Assembly: GCA_025617745.1 (NCBI GenBank)
Contig: CM046873.1
Location: forward strand, 27,789,410-27,853,409
Origin: Heliocidaris erythrogramma
Lineage: Eukaryota; Echinodermata; Echinoidea; Camarodonta; Echinometridae
Direction of reading: 5' to 3'
DNA: 64,000 bases
Part shown: in pieces, positions 22,446 through 34,400 of the stretch
Layout of the letters: each line of letters opens with the position of its first letter
Position numbering within the stretch: position 1 is the first letter of the stretch
Position numbers and translations under genes: made by a program
The notes under the pieces: generated by a model
What the model was told of the DNA's origin: nothing
The model's database searches: none
The model's input: only the letters and a program-made list of their open reading frames with translations

Positions 22446-25400
22446 GCTCTTCATGTCTATTCAGACTAATTTCTACCCTCCCTTTCTCTCTCCTTTGTAC
22501 CCTCTCTCTCACCCCCCCCCCCCCTCTTTCCCTCTCTCCCCCTCTCTCTCATTATCACCCCCATACACACAGGAGTGCCCATGGAGTGTAAGGAGCAAGA
22601 CAAGAAGATGTGGAAAGGGGGCGAGACCCGCGCCTTGGAACTCTTCCGGGTCAGGATCCTTCACGAGGAAGAGGTAAGCATGGTAGTGCTGGGACTAAAA
22701 ACCGGGTACCCGAGTCCCGCCCGAGAGCATCGGGTCCCGGGTCAAAATATTACATGCCCGTTTCCCGAAAATAAGTATTTTAATGATTACTCATCGTCGA
22801 CCAGCCATTAAATGAAAAATCCATGTAGCGCCCCACTGCAGTGATGCGCTTTGGATTCGTTCAACTTACTATAACATTCGTTATACACAGACAGCAAAGC
22901 CCACAGCCGCGATTCAGAGACTGCATGCTCATTGGTTCATCGAACCCATAACATAATTTGCATTTGAATGCCCTTCCCCCTTATTGTGAGTAAACAATAT
23001 GTCGTAGTCATCAGCGATCAACGGGCGTAAAGTTTACAAACTCATCCATATTCAACATCAACCGTCGCTCCATACTCGGATTACTCGCACGTGGCATCTC
23101 ATCATGAATACGACTTGTACATGTAGCGCCCCACTGCAGTGATGCGCTTTCGATTCGTTCAACTTACTATAACACATAACCCTTAAACCTTACACATTCG
23201 TATACACAGACAGCAAAGCCCACAGCCGCGATTCAGAGACTGCATGCTCATTGGTTCATCGAACCCATAATATAATTTGCATTTGAATGCCTTTCCCCCT
23301 TATTTGGAGTAAACAATATGTCGTAGTCATGAGCGATCAACGGGCGTAAAGCTTACAAACTCATCCATATTCAACATCAACCGTCGCTCCATACTCGCAC
23401 GCGGCATCTCATTCATGAATATGACTCGTACATGAACAGATGTATGAACATCAACAAGATTAAGCGCGAGCACGATTTGGCACTGTCACAATTCCTGAAA
23501 CTTTAGCACACAATTAATAAATTCGAAATTACTAAAATCAGATTATATCCATGGCGATATATCCAAAATAATATCCTTCATTCATGCGAAAGTGAAAAAC
23601 AAGGCATGGGAAGCAAAGGCTGTCTAGAGTGCGCACGATCAAGAATTTCATTCATAAAATTGGGCTTGTGACCTCATTTGATGACCACAAGTCATGACAT
23701 GTGCAAAATATGCCAACCAGCCAATGAAGGTTTGCGCCTTTTTTCCTCCCCGTTCCTTTGATCCTTAATTCACACCGCCGCGGCATTGGGCGCGAAGGCG
23801 CTTCGTATAAACAGATCGAATATCAAAGGGGAACCGCATGTGCGTAAAAGGATGAAGTTACGGTCGGGCAGGGATGAAGTGGTTGGCTTGATATTTTTTG
23901 ATATTTTTTTATGATGATGATACTTGTTTTCACGATAATGATTATCAACATGATAATGATGATGATGATGTCTTTGATGATGATTATGATGACGATCATC
24001 ATGAATCATGATTATATGATAATTATGTTATGATGATAATATGATGGTTATGAAGATCATGCTGATGACAGAAAACACATACCAGCTCTTCTTTGTTTTG
24101 CATTTAGTCCTTTGAAAGAACGTCTTTATTTACATGTACAACGAAAATGTCATAATGAAAAGTTACCTGTTGACTACTTGACTGTTGAGAAGACATCTAT
24201 GCATGTTTCCTTTGTTTCATTTATTAATTATTGTCTCCGATCTCCATCACGTGGGGGAAGGGGTGGGGCCGTAACGTTGAGGGACGGGTTATAACTTATA
24301 AGGGTTATATCACTATTGTCTAAACGCTAATACACTAGGCCCACGCATTTTTTTTAAATTCAGGCAAAGCAGTTTAAGAACCCTTTCTTTAAAATAAACC
24401 CTGTCATTTATGAGAGAGAGAGTGAGAGAGAGAGTCAGTCAGAAAGAAATGATTACCCCCCCCCCCCCCCCCCCCCCAAAAAAGGAAAAAATATAAAAAT
24501 CTTGTTTTCAGTTTTCGTTTATGAACTTGCACTTTCTAAATTCTAAATAAAAGAAGCATGATCTGATGAGCGTGTCTGTGTGTATACGAAGAGAAATCGG
24601 ACTAGCATACATTTACGAATATCAGTAGACTGTGGTACATGAAGTGTGTGTATGTGTGTGTGTGAATTTCAATAATTGACGCCTCGCGATGAGTTCTTTG
24701 AGAAGGAAACTATCGTTGATCGTGCGTGGGGAATTACAATGTGTACACGTATGAGGACTGTGTAGTAGAGAAAGCTCGCCATTTTCGTCAGGGACATCAA
24801 TTGATACTACGCGTGAAGTTTGTCTACAAGTGCCTCTTGCTCTCTTTACGATCAGATGTCAAAATTCCCAAGGGCTGCTCGTGTAAAATTATAAAGAATC
24901 ATCATGATCATCGTCTCAAACAAGTTTTTCTTTGAGATTTCATTGTATTTCCCTTCCTTTCAAGTTCATGTGTGTATTTTTGGATAAACATGTGCAAGGG
25001 ACTGTTGACCGTTATTTACCTAAGGCTAAGGCGCTGGCATGATTATTATCGATGATTTCTATGGATTAAATTTAGGAGGCTTAGGCCTAATATCATGTCT
25101 TGCGCCCACGATTTTCCCAGTCTCTTTTTTTCCCTTGAATTGTTTATTTCAGGTGCCAAACACGAAGGAGTTTTTCCCAGTGTTAATAGCTTCTTAGGGG
25201 TAAATATAAGCTTGTAATTTGTGTTAGATGATTTTCGGGTAACCGGGAACCCGCCCGAAAAATCGTCGGGTTCCCGATTTGAAAAAATACCCGAAACTCC
25301 CACCCCTAAAGCATGGATAAAGTCGAGTTCTGGTCATGAGATTGAATTGTGAAAGAAACTGTCTCAAAGCAACTGGGAAAGGTTGATTATAGCACATAAG

Positions 25401-28400
25401 AATTGGTGTATGCTGTAAGGTTTTTTGAATCACCAAAATGATAAGAAAATTGACTTAATCCTGCTGAGAGTCACATGCACTGCACACAGAAATGTGTATA
25501 TGGGACTACACACAAATGTTCCACCCGAACATTTCAGCCGTTTCTTGTCATATTTTGAATGTGAGGGCATTTGAAGAGCAATGTTTCAGGGGACATATCT
25601 ACTATGATAGTCTTCCATACTAAAACATAGAAAGAATGAGAAAGCTCACAAATTATATTTTACCTTTCCCGGAACTCAAGCTTCCTTTTAAGGCATGGAG
25701 TTACAATTAGACTTCTGTGTAAGCCTGGAGTGATTCAGATGCAGTCTGAATTGCCTTCTGTTTATGTGTTTTCCAGGCTTTCAAAGGAGGTTATTGTCTG
25801 CCAAACCAGTATATGCCAGACCTGTTGGGCACACCAAAGAGCTTGAGCGCCTACCTGCGTTTCGGGTGCCTCTCTGTGAGGAAATTCTACTGGCAGATAC
25901 ATGACACATACTCGGAGGTAAGACTCTCTCTCTCTCTCTCTCCCTCTCATTTAATGTAAAAGGTAATCTTGACTTCTAATAATAACAATGATAAGATTTA
26001 TTTATATAGCGCAGCTACTATTTGAATACTACGCTTTCATGTAGACTCCTAAATGTTTACACTATATAAGCAGTACTATTCTACTTAAAAGCCTTGGAGA
26101 ACAGGTGGGGCTTCAATCAGGATTTAAAAATGGGGACCGATGGTGCTTTCCTTTTTACAAGAGGAAGTTGGTTCCAGAGTTTCAGAGCAGCACAGCTAAA
26201 TGCAGTTTCCAAGAGTTCTGATAATGATGCAAAATAAAAATCTTTCAAAATCCAACCAAATTTTAATAGACTGAATCTGCCGAAGGATTGTCGTAGAAAA
26301 ATGCATAATACTGTAAACGTGGAAATTTTCACGCAATTAATTTTTTCGCGCTCCACCAAGTAAGGTGAATTTCACGTGTTTTTAATTTCACCGACGCACT
26401 AGGCTCATGGGCATCTTCTCGCGCAAATACCATGCCGTGCGAAATGTGCGGAAATGTCCACGGCGCGAAATATTCCATGTTTACAACAGCAGAGTAATGA
26501 GCTAAAACAGATGTAGATATCGAGCGATTCGCTCAAATTAAAGGAACGTGTATAAGTCGTCTGGTCCTAAATAATTATGTGTATTGTATGTTTTATTTAC
26601 TGCAATAAATCATATATACCTACCTATTATGCCTGTAGTCTTGACTACGGGACCCCTTCGAGAATTTAACACACATGAGTCACAATATTGTGCGCACCCC
26701 CGTAATCCTATTGTCCCCTTCGCCACTCACGCGCGTCAACACGCTACGGCCATCTTCCTCTTTCTTGCTCGCCCCCGACGAGATAGGACGTATAGTCACA
26801 GCGCTCCTGAAATCAGGTCGTATAGTATCTTTTAGGTGCGCTTTTTCGCACATTTAAAGCACTTTTAGGTACCTATATTCGCTTAGATTATAGTACTGTG
26901 TGTTTTAGTAGTCACTTTTGCCGATTGCAAGGGATTTTTGATATCCTTTTCTTGGCATTTATTTTTCCCTTTCACGGTCAGCCCCACGTAGATATTTCTG
27001 TGTGTTTGCGGGTGTTTCCGTTTGTCACCGAGCCTTTGGGTTCGGTGTTTGTTCTTACGGTTTTTTGGCTGTGAAAATCTTTTGTGCGTATCTCCCAAAT
27101 AAATTTTACTCTTATTTTACTGCATTCAGTTGAAGTATTTCTTATTTCGAAAAGTATACTTTATTGTCTGTTTTATTGCAGTGGTATGAATTCGGACACG
27201 GAGACCTGCTTCTTCCGAAGAGTCGTCTAGCAAGACGACTCGGCCTTCCAGAACTCTCCCGAGTACTTCGGTACATGGGGGAGGGAGGAGGGCTAAGGGT
27301 AAGTTGCCTAGTGGTGTTTCCTTGCAGAGTTTGCCAGTCTCGGAGCTTGCGGCTTCGGGACGGGTGGCGTTAACTGAGTCTGGATTGTCAACTCCGAAGC
27401 CCGTGGTTTCGGGGTGGGTGGCGTCAGATTCTAGTGGTTTGGATATCTCGAATCCAATCCCCCGGTCGTCAAGACCAGAGGGGGGGGGGGCGGTTGTTTC
27501 CCGTACGGTAGCGTTCACTCGCTCTGATCTGTTAGGGGAGACGCGCCCCACTACTGCAGGGCAACCCACGGGCTTTGTCCATGTTGGTCTGGGTTCTCAA
27601 ACCCTAGCCCCCGGCAAACGCCAATGGGGGAACGAGTACTTCCTGGGCTGTCTACATTGCCAGCTAATGGGAATGCTCGAGCTAACAATTATGGACGCTC
27701 TTCGGAGCAACAGGTGTTTTCACCTGAGTGCGTGACTACTAGTGCTCCCCTATTGCCGCTCTCTAGCGGTCCAATAGCGGGTTCACACGCCTTTAGTAGT
27801 CATTGGGCACATACCGAGTCATCTCGGTCTGCCCCCGCACTGGGTGCTTTTAGCTCCCAACCCATGGCTACTGCATCTTTTTGCTTAGCCAATATGGGTG
27901 ATTTGGGCGATTCTTTGGGCTTACGCCATGAGCGCTCTAATCCCTTTAAGGGAAGTGAACGTCCCTCCGCGGAGGGTTCGGTTCGTGTTTCCGAAGCGGC
28001 TTCGGAGATCCGAACGAATCTGATTAAGCGTTCTAAGAAAAGGGTTTCGGCTACGACTCTTGTCGAGCCAGCCAAGAAAAAGGCCAAGAAGAAGGCAAAA
28101 AGTGGCAAGGCTTTGCCGGCCTCTTGCCCGTCTGGCCTGGCTAACCCAGCTAGCTCCTCTCAAGCTGACATGTTCAGCATGATGCGGGCTTTTGCTCAGA
28201 ATCAGGGTTGGTCCTTTGTACCGGCTACTTCAACCCTGACTTCTGTCCCTATTCAGGGGTCTGACTTTGAGACTAATCAGCCTTTTGTGATTGATTCGTC
28301 TTTGTCCGAGTCGGATTCGCATGTGCCTCCTATTCCCGCGGCCCTTGGGGCGCCGCCGGGCGAGGAGACTTTTGTTGAACCATGCGGGGCTCTGCCTGCT

Positions 28401-31400
28401 GAGTCCTTTGTTGGCGTTCCTTTGCCGGGTCATCCCGGTCCGCCCTTGCACTGGGCGCCTTGGCGCCCGGCCCATGGCTGTTGCATCTTCTTGCTCAGCC
28501 GATATGGGTAATTGGTGCGCGTCTTTGGGTTCAATACCCTCAGCGCACTTCTCCCATAAAGGAGGTGAGCGTCCCTCAGCGGAGGGTTCGGTTCGTGTTC
28601 CCGAAGGGCTTCGGGGATCCGAACGAAACCGAATAAACGCTCTGAAAAGCGGGTTTCGACTTAGGCTCTTTTTGGGCCAATCAGAAGCCTAGGGAAGGGG
28701 CTAAAAGAGGCAAGGCTTTGCCTGCCTCTTGCCCATCGGGTTTAGCTAACCCTCCGGTCTCTCAAGCTGAGATGTTCGGTGTGAGATGGGCTTTGCCCAG
28801 ACTCAGGGTTGGTCCCTTGTACCAGGCATCACATCCCCTGCTTTTGTCCCTTTTTTGGGTCGGACATCGAGACTAATTAGCCTTTTATGGTTTATTCTTC
28901 TTTGTCTGTGACGGGATCACATGCGCCTCCTATTCTCGCAGCCTCGGGGCTCGGTCGGGTGAGGAGGCTTATGGCGGTTCATGCGTGAATCCGACTGTTT
29001 CGGCCTTTGTTCGTGATCCTTTGTCACGATCATTTCAGGCGGAACCAGTTTTGGAAGCGGCCTCTCAAGCTTCGGTTTCCGAATCGCTGGGGCAGGCAGA
29101 GCCTTAGTCGCTCTCCCTTTGTGGGGTAGAAGCGATTGCTTTGTTCTAAACTTTCCCTGACTTTCAGTCAGCCCGCGCGCAGGGTTCGACTTTGCTTGGG
29201 TTCAGGCAGCGGGATTCCTCCGAGGGTATTTCTCTTGCGGAGGATTTCAAGCTGGATTATGGACGCATTGAAGCGGCGCTTCTTTTAAGCGTCATGTTTG
29301 GTTTGCAGTGGTCATAGTTTTCCACTGCAGCTGCCTCGGTCATGTACCGTCGCAGAGTCTTGGTTCTTACGGCCCTTTGGGTTAAGGAGTCGGACATCGC
29401 ACTGCTTCTCTCGGATGTTCCGTCTCGGGTCCTTTGCTTTTGGCGATGCGCGATAACAGGTCTCTGTCTTGTTTACATGCTCATCCTAAGTCGATGCGAG
29501 CCTCTGTCCGCGTCTTGGTTGGTGGCTGTCTTCGTTCCTTTCTCCCCGCTTGGGAGGCCATCTCCGGGGACGCTTTTGTTCTCTTTGACGGACGAGACGG
29601 ATTCTTCATAGATCTGTCCGCCCCGCTCCCCGGAGGGGCTATAGGAACTCGGTCACCTCACAGGCCCTAGCTCGTTCTCGTGCCTCATCAGAGATTGAAT
29701 CTCTGTTGAAAAAGTGGGCTATAGAAAGGGTAAGAGACTGGCTGTCTTTTTCCCTTTCTCCGACTTTTGTTATTCCCAAGCGCTCGGGAAAACTTCAGTA
29801 CATTTTCGGATGGAGACTCTCGCCTCCATTCTCCCGTTGATCAAGAGGAAGGACTACGCGGTCTTGATAGTTTTCGAAGATGCGTATTTCCACTTTCCCA
29901 TTCATCGCGCTTCGCGCGATCTTCTGGGGTTTTCCTTCCTCTCAGAGACTTATCGCTTTCGCACTCTTCCCTTCGGGCTGCGCCCAGTCCCTCGGGTTTT
30001 TACTCAGGTTGTAGCCGTGCTGGCAGCCTCTCTGAGGCGACGCGGCCTTCGGCTATTTTTGCTACCTGGACGATTGGCTTCTCCTAGCGGAGTCGCGCGA
30101 TTGTTTGTTGGACGAGACTCGTTTGCTCGTCAATCTTACTCAAGACTTGGGTTTCCTAATATTTTGGGAAAAGTCAGAGTTAGTTCCTACTTGCAGCCCA
30201 GTTTTTCTGGGGGCTGTGTTGGACATTTGGAATCAGTTGGCTCGGCCCAGTCGAGACAGGTTTCTCACCATTGTCTCGGCAGCTCGCAAGCTCATGCTGG
30301 CCAGAAAGGTTCTTGCGCGAGGCAAGTCCTTCCGTACCCCCCCCCCCCCTTCCGTTGATCTCGGTTTCGACGGACGCCTCTCGGTTGGGGTGGGGAGGAC
30401 ATTGCAATGGCAGCGCGGTCGCGGGGGATTGGTCTCATCTTGGGACTCTTCCCCATATTTAATGTCCTGGAGTTTATGGCAGTTCTTTTAACCCTGCTTC
30501 ATTTCAGAAGTCGACTTTTCAGTCGTTCAGTTCTGATCCTCACGGACAATGTCACTGTGGCGGCTTATGTCAATCTGCAGGGAAGCACTCGTTCTGCTAT
30601 CCTGAATGCCCTAGCAGCACACCCGTGGCCTCTTTCTTCCCCGGTCTGGAAAACCTCATTGCGGATTTTCTGTCTCGGGGCAGGTGTCTTCCATCGGAAT
30701 GGATGCTCCATCCAGAGGTCTTTCGCCGCATTTGCAGTTACCTGGATCCACTGGAAGTGGATCTTTTTGCGTCGGTTCTAAACCACCTACTTCCGATATA
30801 TTGCTCCTGTGCGCGCGATTGGGGAGCTTGGGCTCTCAATGCTTTCTCTCTCAGTTGGGAGAATCTTCGAGGATTTGCCTTTCCTCCCTTCCAGCTGATT
30901 CCGCGAGTCTTGCGGAAGATCAGGGAAGATCGGGCTCGGGTGCTTGTGATAGCTCCCTTTTGGCCCAGGAGGAGTTGGTTCCGGAGCTAATGAGCCTTCT
31001 GGCGGCTCAACCGTTCCTTCTTCCGTTAAGAGTGGATCTGGTGTTGCAGCCCCTCTTGGGGATTCTTCACCACAATCCAGAATCCCTTCATCTGACTGCT
31101 TGGCCCTTGTCGGGGAATCTGCAAGACAGTCGGGTCTCTGTGATAGTGCCGCAGAATTTTTATTGTCCAGTCGTAGAGTTTCTACTAGGGAGATTTATAA
31201 TTCCCGTCTTTCGGTCTTTTTCCTTTGGCGTAAAGAGCGAAATCAAACCCCTTATCGGCTCCTATTGGTTCAATTGCGGATTTTCTAATCTCGCTATTTG
31301 ACAAAGGGAGATCCATCTCTACTATCCGAGGCTACCGTTCGGAACGATCGGGGCCATTCATTCGGGTTTCTCAGATGGTTCGGGGATTTCCAATTCCCCG

Positions 31401-34400
31401 CTGTTAAGTGGTGTGATTCGGTCGTTCTTTTTGAAGCGACCTCCTTGTTCTAGGTTAGTGCCGTCTTGGAGTCTGCCTAAGGTCCTGGAGGCCTTGGCGA
31501 AACCTCTTTTCGAACCGTTAGGTGAAGCTCGCTTCATCATCTTACGGTTAAGACGCTCTTTTTGGTAGCTTTTGCCTCTGGGCAGAGGCGCAGTACTCTT
31601 CATGCTCTCTGCCTTACTCCTGGTCATGTTCGCTGGGAGAGAAAAGGCGTTAGATTGATTCCTAAGGCTTCTTTTATTGCCGAGAGCTGCCTCTGGCCCT
31701 GTTGAGATTTTTCTTTGTCTGCTTTCTGGGTTTTCGTCAGTGCGCGAGGACAAAGTTTGGTGTCCTGTTAGGGCTCTCAATTGGTATATTGATAAGACTA
31801 AGTCTTATCGTAAGGATGATCAGTTGTTCCTGATCACTAGAGAGCCTTTTTCTCCTGCTTCTCTTGATTCCATTTCTAGATGGATTGTCGAGGCTTTTAG
31901 GGCTGCTGGCACAGGGGCTCTTTTTTTCCGACAGTAAGCCTCGTGCTCATGACACTCGTAGTGTCAGCACTTCTTGGGCTCTGTTTCAAGGTGTGGCGCT
32001 TGATGATATTTTGAAGGCTGCTTATTGGCGTTCGCCCAATTCCTTCATTTCTTGCTACCTTAGGGATGTTCCCGCAGGTGAGGCTATGTTTGCGTCAGCC
32101 ACCTTGAAGGCCGCTGTGTCTTTGTTTTCTTCGCTGTAATCCTATTCCCTTCTGCTTGAAACATGCCTCCCGGTCTTTGAGTTGGCGCTGGTCTGGCATA
32201 ATAGGTAGGTATATATGATTTATTGCAGTAAATTTGTAAAATCAGCACTGATTTTCTTATTTACTATATAAATCTATATACCTACCTATGACCCTCCCTC
32301 CTTCCCCTCACCTTGCAAGCAACATGTTTCTAGTTGGGATTGCTCGCAAAAGAGGAAGATGGCCGTAGCGTGTTGACGCGCGTGAGTGGCGAAGGGGACA
32401 ATAGGATTACGGGGGGTGCGCACAATATTGTGACTCATTTGTGTTAAATTCTCGAAGGGGTCCCGTAGTCAAGACTACAGGCATAATAGGTAGGTATATA
32501 GATTTATATAGTAAATAAGAAAATCAGTGCTGATTTTACAAGTTTCAGTGATGTGGTTTTAATCAAAAATGTTTGCATGTTGGTTTTATTTATGTATTTA
32601 TTTTTTTGTAGTTTAATGCCATCACAATCGCCTTAGGTCTGGAATTTCAAAAACTGTTACTAGTAATCCATTTGCTGCTCCTGTACAACCAGAGAAAAAG
32701 AATCCAGATCGGCTACTCGTCAGTAGCCGGGCATGTGGCTGGTATGGCTGCACTACATGTATGTTTCGCAGCTGATCGGTCCTTCTCGGTCCCGAGGTCC
32801 CGAAGCCTCACAACAGCCTGCTATTTCAATGTTGGTCATAGAGCAATGTGGGACCTATTTTGTTGTGTATGATACCAACCACATCTAAGAGTTTAGTCAA
32901 TCTTATCAATTTCCGAGCCCTACTGGAGCTTCGATCAGCCCAAATTTTCAAAATCGAGTTTGAGTGAAGGGTTTGTGGTAGCCTTCTATACATTTGAATA
33001 ACGACCGTATCTATTGAATCCGTTAACTCCCAGCTGAAGAACGAGGTATCGCCATCCCATCTGACTGCCCAGCTGATCTGGAGGGAGTACTTCTACACCA
33101 TGTCCGTTGGCAACATCCACTTCAACAAGATGAAAGAGAACCCCATCTGTCTTAACATAGAATGGAAGAAAGATGATGAGAAACTTGAAGCGTGGACGGA
33201 GGTAAGCTTTGGGGCTGGGAGTGAGGAAGTTTACATAACAGGAGTTGCAATGTAAATGTGTGTGTGAGGGAACATTACAGATTATCTGGGGGTAACATTT
33301 TCTGCACCATAATGGTTGGTAGCAACAAGATGAAAGAGAACCCCATCTGTCTTAACATAGAATGGGAGAAAGATGATGAGGAACTTGAAGCGTGGACGGA
33401 GGTAAGCTTTGGGGCTGGGAGTGAGGAAGTTTACATAACAGGAGTTGCAATGTAAATGTGTGTGAGGGAACATTACGGATTATCTGGGGGTAACATTTTC
33501 TGCACCATAATGGTTGGTAGCATCAACTTCAACAAGATGAAAAAGAACCCCATCTGTCTTAACATAGAATGGGAGAAAGATGATGAGGAACTTGAAGCGT
33601 GGACGGAGGTAAGCTTTGGGGCCGGGAGTGAGGAAGTTTACATAACAGGAGTTGCAATGTAAATGTGTGTGAGGGAACATTATGGATTATCTGGGGAAAC
33701 ATTTCTGCACCATAATGGTTGGTAGCATCAACTTCAACAAGATGAAAGAGAACCCCATCTGTCTTAACATAGAATGGGAGAAAGATGATGAGAAACTTGA
33801 AGCATGGACAGAGGTAAGCTTTGGGGCTGGACGTGAGGAAGTTTACATATAGACAGCAGTTGCAATGTAAATGTGTGTGAGGGAACATTACGGATTATCT
33901 GGGTGTAACATTTTCTGCACCATAATGGTTGGTAGCAACAAGATGAAAGAGAACCCCATCTGTCTTAACATAGAATGGAAGAAAGATGATGAGAAACTTG
34001 AAGCGTGGACGGAGGTAAGCTTTGGGGCCGGGAGTGAGGAAGTTTACATAACAGGAGTTGCAATGTAAATGTTTATGAGGGAACATTACGGATTATCTGG
34101 GGGTAACATTTCTGCACCATAATGGTTGGTAGCAACAACTTCAACAAGATGAAAAAGAACCCCATCTGTCTTAACATAGAATGGAAGAAAGATGATGAGG
34201 AACTTGAAGCGTGGACGGAGGTAAGATTTGGGGGCTGGGAGTGTGTAGGATTACAGGGGATGCAATTTGGCATCAGCAATGGGTCAGGGAGCTTGACCCC
34301 TTACCTACGGGAACTGAGTGGTTATCAGTAGGCAATGGATTAAAGGAACATCCTCTTTTACAAGACGAAAGCGAACCCCACTTGTCTCAATATTAAGTGG

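Larger units (their letters stand above)
22684..25308. mobile_element. Non-autonomous hAT-type element in cry intron 5
   Basis: A perfect 8-bp target-site duplication AAGCATGG (22676-22683 and 25309-25316) flanks termini TAGTGCTGGGACT and, inverted, TAGGGGTGGGAGT (10 of 13 matches). 8-bp duplications and TAG-GG-type ends are hAT features. The subterminal regions are rich in CCCGGG- and CCCGA-type motifs. The 2.6-kb interior has no transposase-like frame but includes a 300-bp tandem duplication. Confidence 0.85.
26587..32541 (+). mobile_element. DIRS-type tyrosine-recombinase retrotransposon in cry intron 6
   Basis: About 6 kb, same orientation as cry. It has the DIRS layout: inverted terminal repeats of about 150 bp (26612-26764 and 32349-32498), a gag-like region, reverse transcriptase, RNase H, a C-terminal domain with WxxxxAFPPF-like motifs, and a tyrosine recombinase. 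An extra repeat of the terminal sequence at 32206-32296 is consistent with the internal complementary region used for circular DNA intermediates. All frames are broken by shifts or stops, so this copy is inactive. DIRS elements leave no target-site duplication, so exact ends are approximate. Confidence 0.88.

Noticed and set aside
33202-34220. Partial exon-7 copies as mutually exclusive alternative exons
   Set aside because: They lack a proper acceptor and pyrimidine tract, and the only nearby AG (GGTAG) would shift the frame; kept as duplicated donors only.
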